Part shown: in pieces, positions 1-7,100 of the stretch
Layout of the letters: every line of letters begins with the position of its first letter
Position numbering within the stretch: position 1 is the first letter of the stretch
Assembly (NCBI GenBank): GCA_014361085.1
Contig: JACIWG010000067.1
Location: 1-8,014, forward strand
Reading direction: 5' to 3'
Source: Nitrososphaeria archaeon
Lineage (GTDB): Archaea; Thermoproteota; Nitrososphaeria; JACIWG01
Length of the DNA stretch: 8,014 bases
Notes under the pieces: generated by a model
Seen by the model: only the letters and a program-made list of their open reading frames with translations
The model's database searches: none
What the model was told of the DNA's origin: nothing
Made by a program: the position numbers and the translations under genes

Positions 1-1
1 G

Positions 2-1234
2 ATAAAAAAGGTTGTTCAATTAAAGGATTCCATACTAAAAATTATGGATAAAACATTTGATCTCAAAGAATTTGAAAAAATATACTTTATTGCTGGTGGA
101 AAAAGTTCATCTTATATGGCTAAAGCTTTTGAAGAAATTTTGGGAGAAAAGATTTCTGAAGGTATTGTTGTTGAAAAAAGAGGATATCATTCTATAAAAT
201 TGACGCTACCAATAGTCTACGCTGGCCATCCACTACCAGACGAGGAAAGTGTTAGAGGAGGTGAAAAAATAGTACAGTTGGCGAAAAAGGCTTGCGAAAA
301 AGACCTTATAATTGTTTGTGTGAGTGGAGGCTGGACGTCTTTAACCACATGTCCCCCAAATTCACTACCTTTAAAAGATGTTATTGAAACATACAAGCTT
401 CTCCTTTTCTCTGGTATGCCATTAAATCAAATGAACGTTGTAAGAAATCGTCTTTCAATGCTTGGTAAAGGGAAAATTTTGGATTATGCAAATGGAGCGA
501 CAGTTATAGGTATTATTGCCGTTGACGAGGTTGGAGGTAAAGCTTGGGGTCCAACAGTCATAGATGATTCATCCTTTAAAGATGCATTAAATGTTATAGA
601 AAATTATGAACTCTTGGACAAGATTCCTGTAACAGTAAAAAATTATTTGCTGAATAATGTTCAAAAAGAATCTTATAAGGATAGAAGCAATAGTATAAAA
701 AATGTTAATTTACAAAATTTTGTGCTAGTAAATAATATTGATTTATCCAATATTGCACTAAAGCACGCTAAAAACTATGCCCCCTCCTATGTTCTAACTA
801 CATCAATTGAAGGTGAAGCAAAGGATGTTGGAACAATAATTTCCGCAATAGCTAAAGAAATTTCCTTATACAAGAGACCTTTCAGTCCCCCATGCATCCT
901 TATAGCTGGAGGTGAAACTACTGTAACAATAGGAAAAGAATGTGGTGTAGGTGGAAGAAATCAGGAGCTTGCACTTTCAGCTGCATTAAATATTTCGGGC
1001 ACAAACATTGTGCTAGCGTCTATTGCAACAGACGGTACGGATGGACCAACAGATATTGCTGGGGCAATAGTTGACGGCCAAACATTTTCAAGAAGTTTAG
1101 AATATGGTATAGACTTGTTTAAAGAGCTAAAGTTTCATAATTCGTCTCATGTCTTTAAAGTTTTAAAAGATGCAATATACACTGGTGAGACTGGAACAAA
1201 CTTGATGGACCTAATACTTGTATATATTCCATAG
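2..1234 (+). CDS. Glycerate 2-kinase-like protein, MOFRL family (5' partial)
   Basis: By family, this cytosolic enzyme phosphorylates D-glycerate to 2-phosphoglycerate, feeding sugar-acid breakdown into lower glycolysis. The frame is open to the left edge. The 14 codons before the ATG at 44 fit the family's N-terminal region, so that ATG is probably internal and the true start lies outside the window. Residues counted from that Met: AGGKSS (17-22) holds the lysine expected in the active site (usual form GAGKAS). GGETT (289-293), GVGGRNQE (301-308, with the conserved arginine), ATDGTDGPTDIAGAIVDG (328-345) and TGTNLMD (383-389) form the C-terminal MOFRL signature. Several N-domain loops are unusual: SGGWTSL (94-100) replaces the common SGGGSAL, IIAVDEVGG (157-165) replaces the usual SDV-type loop, and WGPTVID (168-174) replaces SGPTVPD. 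Family membership is firm; glycerate as substrate is inferred and less certain because of these changes. proA follows after 38 bp. Confidence 0.85.
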   Translation: MKKVVQLKDSILKIMDKTFDLKEFEKIYFIAGGKSSSYMAKAFEEILGEKISEGIVVEKRGYHSIKLTLPIVYAGHPLPDEESVRGGEKIVQLAKKACEKDLIIVCVSGGWTSLTTCPPNSLPLKDVIETYKLLLFSGMPLNQMNVVRNRLSMLGKGKILDYANGATVIGIIAVDEVGGKAWGPTVIDDSSFKDALNVIENYELLDKIPVTVKNYLLNNVQKESYKDRSNSIKNVNLQNFVLVNNIDLSNIALKHAKNYAPSYVLTTSIEGEAKDVGTIISAIAKEISLYKRPFSPPCILIAGGETTVTIGKECGVGGRNQELALSAALNISGTNIVLASIATDGTDGPTDIAGAIVDGQTFSRSLEYGIDLFKELKFHNSSHVFKVLKDAIYTGETGTNLMDLILVYIP

Positions 1235-1247
1235 AAAAGTTTTTAAT
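1233..1247 (+). promoter_or_regulatory. Putative BRE/TATA promoter of proA
   Basis: The 38-bp gap after the kinase contains an A-rich stretch (GAAAAG) followed by TTTTTAAT (1240-1247). Its centre lies about 29 bp before the proA ATG at 1273, so a start site about 26 bp downstream would give a transcript with a leader of only a few bases or none. No Shine-Dalgarno sequence precedes the ATG, which agrees with leaderless translation. The T5 run just after the upstream stop codon could also act as a weak archaeal terminator for the kinase gene. Inferred from sequence alone. Confidence 0.45.
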
Positions 1248-1272
1248 CTATTAATAAAATGCTTGGAATATA

Positions 1273-2520
1273 ATGTCTGAGCTTATAGAAAAGGCTAGAG
1301 CAGCAAAAATTGCATCCTACGAGCTTGCTAAATCGTCTGATGAAGCTAGAAAGAAGGCCTTAAACTATATGTCTAAGGCGATTCTAGAACATTCTAAGGA
1401 AATTCTTGAAGCTAACGCAAAAGATATAGAAGAATTTCAAAAATCGAACCCTGATTCCCCTTTAATCGACAGACTACTCCTTAATGAGAAAAGGGTTAAA
1501 GATTGTGCTGACGGCCTTTTGAAGATAGCTTCACTTCCAGACCCTATCGGAGAAGTTGTTGAAGGATGGCGTACTAGACATGGTCTAGAAATTTTTAAGG
1601 TAAGGGTTCCAATTGGAGTAATTGGAGCAGTATATGAGGCTAGACCAAATGTTACTGTTGACATAAGTGGTTTAGCAATTAGGTCTGGGAACGCGTGCAT
1701 TTTAAGAGGGGGCTCTGAAGCTCTAAATTCTAACATTAAAATTGTGCAAATTTTGAGAAAGTCCCTTGAAGGCATTCTTCCACTGGATTCGATACAGATT
1801 ATTGAATCAAGAGAACGTTCCATCGTCTACGAGATGCTTAAATTAAATGAGTACATTGATGTAATTGTTCCAAGAGGAAGCGCTCAATTTATCAAGTTTG
1901 TTAGAGACAATTCCTCAGTTCCAGTTATTGAAACTGGGGCTGGAAATAATCATATTTTTGTTAACTGGGACGCTGACTTTGAAATGGCTAATAGGATAAT
2001 AGTTAATGCTAAAGTTCAGAGGCCTGCTGTATGTAATGCTGTTAGAAAGGTGCTTGTGCATAAGGATGTTGCTGAAAAATATATTCCATTACTTGTTTCA
2101 GAATTAAAGAGGTATGGTGTAAAATTGAAGGGTGATGAAAGGGTTCTTAAGATTGTTCCAGACATTATGCCAGCTGATGAAAGAGACTGGTATGAAGAAT
2201 ATCTTGACCTCACTTTGGCAATTAAAGTAGTCGACTCTGTTAAAGATGCTGTAGAACACATAAACAAATATGGTACAAAGCATTCTGAATCAATTATAAC
2301 AAAAAATTTGGAGGATGCAAAATATTTTACTTGGAACGTTGACAGTGCATGCGTCTACGTTAATGCATCAACAAGGTTCACTGACGGTGGTGAATTCGGT
2401 TTCGGTGCAGAAGTTGGAATAAGCACTCAAAAGCTTCATGCCAGGGGCCCAATGGGCCTCAGGGAACTTACTACAACAAAATACATTATATACGGAAATG
2501 GTCAAGTGAGAGAAATTTAG
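1273..2520 (+). CDS. proA: Glutamate-5-semialdehyde dehydrogenase (gamma-glutamyl phosphate reductase)
   Basis: It reduces L-glutamyl 5-phosphate to glutamate 5-semialdehyde with NADPH, the second enzymatic step of proline synthesis. The 415 residues match the usual length for ProA, an aldehyde-dehydrogenase-superfamily protein. Visible motifs are YEARPNVTVD (121-130), LRGGSEA (144-150) of the nucleotide-binding region, VPRGS (199-203), VIETGAGNNH (218-227), and RPAVCNAVRKVLVH (250-263) with the likely catalytic Cys254. The near-invariant C-terminal block STRFTDGG...FGAEVGISTQKLHARGPMGL (366-396) is also present. All key blocks are intact, so it should be active. The ATG start gives the standard ProA N-terminus and sits just downstream of a TATA-like box. 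Its stop codon overlaps the stop of convergent proC, which encodes the next enzyme in the pathway. ProB is not in the window. The common bacterial arrangement is proBA; here an unrelated kinase-family gene lies upstream. Confidence 0.96.
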   Translation: MSELIEKARAAKIASYELAKSSDEARKKALNYMSKAILEHSKEILEANAKDIEEFQKSNPDSPLIDRLLLNEKRVKDCADGLLKIASLPDPIGEVVEGWRTRHGLEIFKVRVPIGVIGAVYEARPNVTVDISGLAIRSGNACILRGGSEALNSNIKIVQILRKSLEGILPLDSIQIIESRERSIVYEMLKLNEYIDVIVPRGSAQFIKFVRDNSSVPVIETGAGNNHIFVNWDADFEMANRIIVNAKVQRPAVCNAVRKVLVHKDVAEKYIPLLVSELKRYGVKLKGDERVLKIVPDIMPADERDWYEEYLDLTLAIKVVDSVKDAVEHINKYGTKHSESIITKNLEDAKYFTWNVDSACVYVNASTRFTDGGEFGFGAEVGISTQKLHARGPMGLRELTTTKYIIYGNGQVREI

Positions 2521-3296
2521 GCAGATAATTTCGACGCCTTTTCAGCCGCAGCCTTTATCGCTTCAATAATTAGGCCCCTTACTCCAGCCTTTTCTAGGAC
2601 ATATATTCCTTCTATGGTTGTTCCAGCAGGTGTTGTTACACGCTTGAATATTTGTTCAAAGTCTTCTTCTTCAAGAAGTTTTGTTGTTCCCGAAAAGACT
2701 TTTAAACTAACTTCCTTTGCTGTTTTATGGTCGAATCCGAGGAGGACAGCGGCCTCATAGAACGCTCTTATTATTTCGCTAGCGAAGGCGATTCCGCTTC
2801 CTGAAATAGAGGTTAATGTGTCTAGAAGCCGTTCCTCAACCTCTATCACTTTACCAATTCTAGACAACAATTTTATAACATCTTCTTTTACTCTTAAATC
2901 GGCTTCCTCGGATGCTGTGAGGCCGATTATGGAGTCGCAGACTTTAACTGAAATGTTCGGCATTCCACGGAAAATGTTCTTACATTCTATCTTAGAACGT
3001 ATTTTTTCAATCTTTAATCCAGCAATAAATGAAACAAGTGCCTTTTTGTCTTCAACTTTTACAATATCTTCGGCTACCCTATTAAAGTCCTTGGGTTTAA
3101 CAGCCAATATGATTAAGTCAGCAAGCCCACGTAATTCCACATTTTCTGAAATTTTAACTCCAAGCCTTTTGGCACTTTCAAGCTTTAGTTTATCAGCGTC
3201 TGATACAAGCAGTTCTTCAACTGGAAAACTTGATTTTATTAGTCCCTCGACTATTGCACTTCCAAGTGCACCAAACCCTATTATACCGACTTTCAT
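2517..3296 (-). CDS. proC: Pyrroline-5-carboxylate reductase
   Basis: It reduces 1-pyrroline-5-carboxylate to L-proline with NAD(P)H, the last step of proline synthesis. With the ATG at 3296 the product is 259 aa, normal for the family. The N-terminal Rossmann domain shows GFGALG (7-12), then ILAVKPKD (63-70), SFIAGL (89-94) and RGMPN (110-114). The C-terminal helical dimerisation/substrate domain has SISGSGIAF (163-171) and TTPAGTTIEG (221-230). The usual forms SGPA and PGGTT show small changes here (Pro to Ile, Gly to Ala). An in-frame GTG at 3311 would add five residues. I prefer the ATG because it gives the canonical MKVGIIGFG start, and a TATA-like box centred near 3321 predicts transcription beginning almost exactly at 3296. 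The gene overlaps convergent proA by 4 bp and lies 33 bp downstream of the phosphoesterase gene, so read-through from that gene is also possible. Confidence 0.94.
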   Translation of the reverse strand: MKVGIIGFGALGSAIVEGLIKSSFPVEELLVSDADKLKLESAKRLGVKISENVELRGLADLIILAVKPKDFNRVAEDIVKVEDKKALVSFIAGLKIEKIRSKIECKNIFRGMPNISVKVCDSIIGLTASEEADLRVKEDVIKLLSRIGKVIEVEERLLDTLTSISGSGIAFASEIIRAFYEAAVLLGFDHKTAKEVSLKVFSGTTKLLEEEDFEQIFKRVTTPAGTTIEGIYVLEKAGVRGLIIEAIKAAAEKASKLSA

Positions 3297-3317
3297 ATCA
3301 TAAACTTTCACTTTAAA

Positions 3318-3329
3318 GTAAATAACCTT
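3318..3329 (-). promoter_or_regulatory. Putative TATA promoter of proC
   Basis: Read on the minus strand, TTATTTAC (3325 to 3318) is preceded by AAAGG and lies directly after the stop codon of the phosphoesterase gene. The distance from its centre to the ATG at 3296 is about 26 bp, the normal archaeal TATA-to-start-site spacing. This predicts a leaderless proC transcript and argues against the upstream GTG at 3311. The element could be chance A/T richness. Confidence 0.4.
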
Positions 3330-4025
3330 TTACACACCCTTTAATAGTCTTGCTGCAAAAATCTGTGGAAGGTTTGCTTCAATAATTTTTTTGGCAGACA
3401 ATTCCCTATTATATTTTGTCCCACACACTTTAACATTCATGTTTTCTGTGTCCAATATTGCGTATCTTGCTAAAGTGTTTCCATCACGTGGCTGTCCTAC
3501 ACTGCCAGGATTTAATATGAGTTTTTCAAGTCTCCTGTAAATGTATGGTACGTGCAGGTGTCCTAAGCAAAGTACATCTTCCTCATATTCTGTGGCATAG
3601 TATAAGAATTTGAAGGGGTCTGTGTCAGGGTGAATATAGTCTCCAAAAAGAGGGTCCTGTGGTGTTGCATGTGCTAAAAGGATTTTTTTACCCTCTTCCT
3701 CTAACCTTAAAGTTGAGGGTAGTGTTGAAAGAAAATCTAAATTTTCTTTTTTCAAAACATTTCTAGTCCATTTTGCAGCTATGACAGCCTTTGGACTTAG
3801 TTCAGAAAAGTCTCCTGTTGCAACTGCATAATCATGGTTTCCCATAATACACTTTATATTCTTATCCCTAACAAGTTCTATGACCTCATTAGGGTTGGCG
3901 CCGTATCCAACTAGGTCTCCCAAGCATAATATCTTATAGCCTCCAATCTTCTCTAACACAGCCTCAAATGCTTCAAGATTACTATGTATGTCCGCTATTA
4001 ATGCTATATCCAATCCATATAACAT
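3330..4025 (-). CDS. Calcineurin-like metallophosphoesterase, YfcE/MJ0936-type
   Basis: A predicted cytosolic, two-metal phosphoesterase of 231 aa with one catalytic domain, no signal peptide and no membrane segment. All metal-ligand motifs are in order: DIHSN (12-16, Asp12 and His14), GDLVGYG (36-42, Asp37), GNHD (62-65, Asn63 and His64), LLAHATP (116-122, His119) and GHLHVPY (155-161, His156 and His158). NPGSVGQPRDGN (172-183) is the typical C-terminal signature of this subfamily. Relatives hydrolyse phosphodiesters, phosphomonoesters or dinucleoside polyphosphates, so the substrate cannot be read from sequence. The ATG at 4025 is the simplest start. A TTG at 4013 would give MDIALIADIHSN, closer to the usual family N-terminus. 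The gene runs toward proC with an 18-33 bp gap, so the two may be cotranscribed. No functional link to proline synthesis is evident. Confidence 0.92.
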   Translation of the reverse strand: MLYGLDIALIADIHSNLEAFEAVLEKIGGYKILCLGDLVGYGANPNEVIELVRDKNIKCIMGNHDYAVATGDFSELSPKAVIAAKWTRNVLKKENLDFLSTLPSTLRLEEEGKKILLAHATPQDPLFGDYIHPDTDPFKFLYYATEYEEDVLCLGHLHVPYIYRRLEKLILNPGSVGQPRDGNTLARYAILDTENMNVKVCGTKYNRELSAKKIIEANLPQIFAARLLKGV

Positions 4026-4037
4026 ATATTGGACAGT

Positions 4038-4080
4038 TTTTAATATTTTTCCAGCTAATTCTAAAGATTCATAAAAAACT
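4038..4080 (-). promoter_or_regulatory. Candidate promoter elements for the phosphoesterase gene
   Basis: Two A/T-rich candidates occur on the minus strand in the 94-bp divergent gap. AGTTTTTTAT (4080 to 4071) would place a start site near 4049, giving a leader of about 24 bases to the ATG at 4025. AAAATATTAAAA (4049 to 4038) would place it near 4019, past that ATG, which would favour the TTG at 4013. I cannot choose between them. The first abuts the ileS TATA box on the other strand, so the two promoters may compete. Confidence 0.3.
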
Positions 4081-4087
4081 TATATTA
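4072..4087 (+). promoter_or_regulatory. Putative BRE/TATA promoter of ileS
   Basis: TAAAAAAC followed by TTATATTA (4080-4087) resembles an archaeal BRE plus TATA box. A start site about 26 bp downstream falls near 4110, leaving a leader of roughly 10-16 bases before the ileS start codons. The remainder of the 94-bp gap shows no T-box, riboswitch-like fold or long inverted repeat that I can recognise. Confidence 0.45.
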
Positions 4088-4109
4088 TCCATTAGAGGTG
4101 GACGGTAAA

Positions 4110-4128
4110 AGAAGGTAATGTGAGTATG
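4110..4128 (+). promoter_or_regulatory. ileS translation start region with competing starts
   Basis: AGAAGG (4110-4115) is a partial Shine-Dalgarno match. It lies 4 bases from the GTG at 4120 and 10 bases from the in-frame ATG at 4126, so the ATG is the better spaced. An out-of-frame ATG at 4118 is followed at once by TGA (4121-4123), forming a start-stop pair overlapping the GTG. A stronger match, GAGGTG (4095-4100), is too far upstream of either start and probably lies outside the transcript if the TATA call is right. Confidence 0.4.
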
Positions 4129-7100
4129 CTGGATCCAGTCTATAAGCCTAAGGAGATAGAGGATGAAATCAGAGTATTTTGGGAAAAAAATTGTATTAGA
4201 GAAAAGGTTGAAATGGACCCTAGTAAGGTTGAGACTGTCGGATATGTTGAGGGTCCACCTACATTGAATGGTGAACCCCATATTGGCCATTTAAGGGGTA
4301 GAGTGTATAAAGATCTTTGGTTCAGGTTCACAACATTGAGTGGTAAGAGAGTTATATTTAGGGGTGGATGGGATACACAGGGTCTACCAGTTGAGCTTCA
4401 GGCTGCTAAAGAGCTTGGGATAATCGGTGGAAAGCAGGAGCTTCTAAAGTATGGGATGGAAAAGATTGTTGAAAAGGCTAAGGAGATGATAAAATACTAT
4501 CATAAGTTCTGGATCTCCGCCGACAACCTTATGGGCATGATGATGGACCATGATAAGGATTATTGGACTTACAAGGACGAATATATTGAGAGAGAGTGGC
4601 AGATTCTTAAAGTTGCTTGGGAGGACGGTCTTCTTGGTGAAAGTTTCAGGGTTGTAGGATACTGTCCAAGCTGCCAGACAGCGTTAAGCCATAGTGAAGT
4701 AAGCTCAGAATATGAAATGTTAGAGGATCCTTCCCTCTACTATAAGGTTAGACTAAAAAACTATCCTAACCGCTTCATAGTATTATGGACTACAATGCCT
4801 TTCACGGTAGTAACAGATATCATGGTTGCAGTTCATCCTAACTCAACCTACTCTATTGTTGAAGTTAATGGCGAAGAATGGATTATCGCATCTAATAGAG
4901 TTAACGATTTCATGAAGGAAGTTGGTATAGAAGATTATAGGATGAGAGGGGAAATTTTGGGTGAAACCTTAAAGGGTGAAAGGTACGAATATCCTCTTGA
5001 GGAAGAAGTTCCGAAGCAAGCATTACTTGATAGAGAATATAATGCTCACGTAATAGTATTGGATGAAAGTGTTGATATTAATACTGGGACAGGAATCGTT
5101 CACATGGCTCCATCAAATGGTGAGATAGATTTTGAAATAGCGAGAAGAGAAGGTCTTCCAATATTCAATCCATTCGATGACTCTGTTTGCTTTACAAAGG
5201 ATGCTGGAAAATACGCTGGTATCTTTGCAAGAGATGCTGATAATATTGTTATAGAAGATCTTAGAAGAAAGGGGTTACTAGTACATGTTTCAAAAATAGT
5301 TCACGAATATCCAACATGCTGGAGGTCCCATCATAGGCTTGTTTGGCTTGCGAGAAGAGAATATTTTTATTGGGTTGACAAGATTGGAGACCGAGCCCTT
5401 AAAGCAGCTGAAAAGGTTGAATACTTCTTTGATGCACCTAAAAACAGGTTCCTCAACATAATAAGGGAGATGAAGCCATGGTGTATTTCAAGAGAGAGGG
5501 TTTGGGGTACACCTCTCCCCATCTGGGTTTGCAGCAGTTGTGGTGAAAAAATTGGCCTATTCTCTAGGAAAGAGATTATAGAAAATGCTATAGAACTTCC
5601 TGACGGAGAAAATTTTGAACTCCATCGTCCCTGGATAGATAGAGTTGTTGTTAGATGTAAAAAGTGTGGAGGAAAAGCTTATCGTGAACCGTTTGTGCTT
5701 GATACATGGCATAATTCTGGCGCTTCACCCTATGCTGCGTTCACTGACGAAGAGTATCGAAAATATGTTCCTGTAGAATTTTTGACGGAAGGTATAGACC
5801 AGACTAGAGGTTGGGCATACAGTCTACTAATTTTGAGTGTAATACTTACTAGAGGCCCTAATTCACCATACAAGGCTTTCCTTTTCCAAGGCCACATTCT
5901 TGGACCTGACGAGTCCAAAATGTCCAAGAGTTTAGGAAACATTATTGATGCAAATAAGACTCTTATGGAAAATTCTGTTGACGCAGTAAGATTTTATCTT
6001 GTGTGGAAGAATTCTCCAATAGCAACTTTAATTTTTAAGCCTGATGAAATTTATGGTAGGCCATTCCAGGTTCTGAATACCCTATATCATCTTCATGTGT
6101 ATCTTCAGCAGAACAGTGTCCTAGACAACTTTGACGATAGCATTTGTAACATTGACTGGTGTATTTCAAATAATCTTCTAACATTTTTTGATAAATGGAT
6201 ATTATCCAGGTGTCAAAGGTTGATAGAATCTGTTTCAAAATATTATACTTGTGCAGAATATAATGAAGCTGCAAGAGAACTTGAAAGGTTCATTATTGAA
6301 GAGTTGAGCCAAAAGTATGTTCCCTTTGTTAGAAGAGAACTTTGGACAGATGATCCTAAAACATTAAAAAGAAGATTAGCAATATATGCTGTCCTATCAT
6401 ATTGTCTTAAAAATGTGGACATCTTACTTCATCCAATCAGCCCATTTATTACAGAAAAATTGTATCTTGAATGCTTTAAGGAAAGGAAAGAGTCAATCTT
6501 GTTAGAAAGACTTCCGGTGCAGAAGAGAGAGCTTATAGACGATGGTCTTGAATCAAAGTTTAAGCTAATTGATGAAATGGTGTCAGAAACAAATTCGCTT
6601 AGAATGAAGGCTAAGCTGAAGAGAAGGTGGCCTGTTGAGAGGGCTGTGTTTGTTTTCGATAAAATGGTAGAGTTTAATGAAGAAGAGTTCTTTATCCTTA
6701 GAGAGCTTTGTAACGTTAAACAATTGGACATTTACAGTAACCTAAATCTGGCTCCAGTTAAACTTGATATGAAACCAATCTTACAGAATTTAGGTAAGAG
6801 GTTCAAAAGAGATTTACCCCTACTCTTAGACAATTTAAACAAAGTTGATAAAAGTGCTTTAGCTCAAGAGTTGAAGGAAAAAAATGAAGCTAAAATTGAA
6901 TTTGATGGGAAAGTCTTTTCATTGTATAGAGACGACTTCGAATACCTTATTGTGCCAGAAAAGGGTTATATGATGCAAGATACATCTTTTGGCAAAGTCA
7001 TTTTGAAGGTTGAAAGAAACGAGGAACTGATTAGGGAGGGTCTTTTAAGAGATATTGCTAGAAGAATTCAAGCTTATAGAAAGGAGCTCGGTCTTAATCC

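Noticed and set aside
44..1234. Reading the first gene as complete from the ATG at 44
   Set aside because: The frame is open to the left edge and the upstream codons (KKVVQLKDSILKI) fit the family N-terminal region, so the gene is better treated as truncated.
1437..1823. 128-codon open frame on - opposite proA
   Set aside because: It lies wholly within the conserved ProA coding region, has no recognisable motif and no promoter.
2444..2460. GC-rich hairpin, 7-bp stem (one G-T pair) with an AAT loop, near the end of proA
   Set aside because: It encodes the near-invariant ARGPMGL block of ProA, so protein conservation explains the sequence. No T-run follows, so it is not a terminator.
2818..3303. 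161-codon open frame on + opposite proC
   Set aside because: It is low-complexity and Ser-rich, the usual antisense shadow of an AT-rich gene, and proC is unmistakable on the other strand.
4026..4119. Possible T-box-like or other riboswitch leader for ileS
   Set aside because: The predicted leader is only about 10-16 bases, no stem-loop or terminator is visible, and T-boxes are a bacterial mechanism.
6429..6731. 100-codon open frame on - opposite the ileS anticodon-binding region
   Set aside because: Antisense shadow with Ser/Leu-rich composition; no supporting signals.
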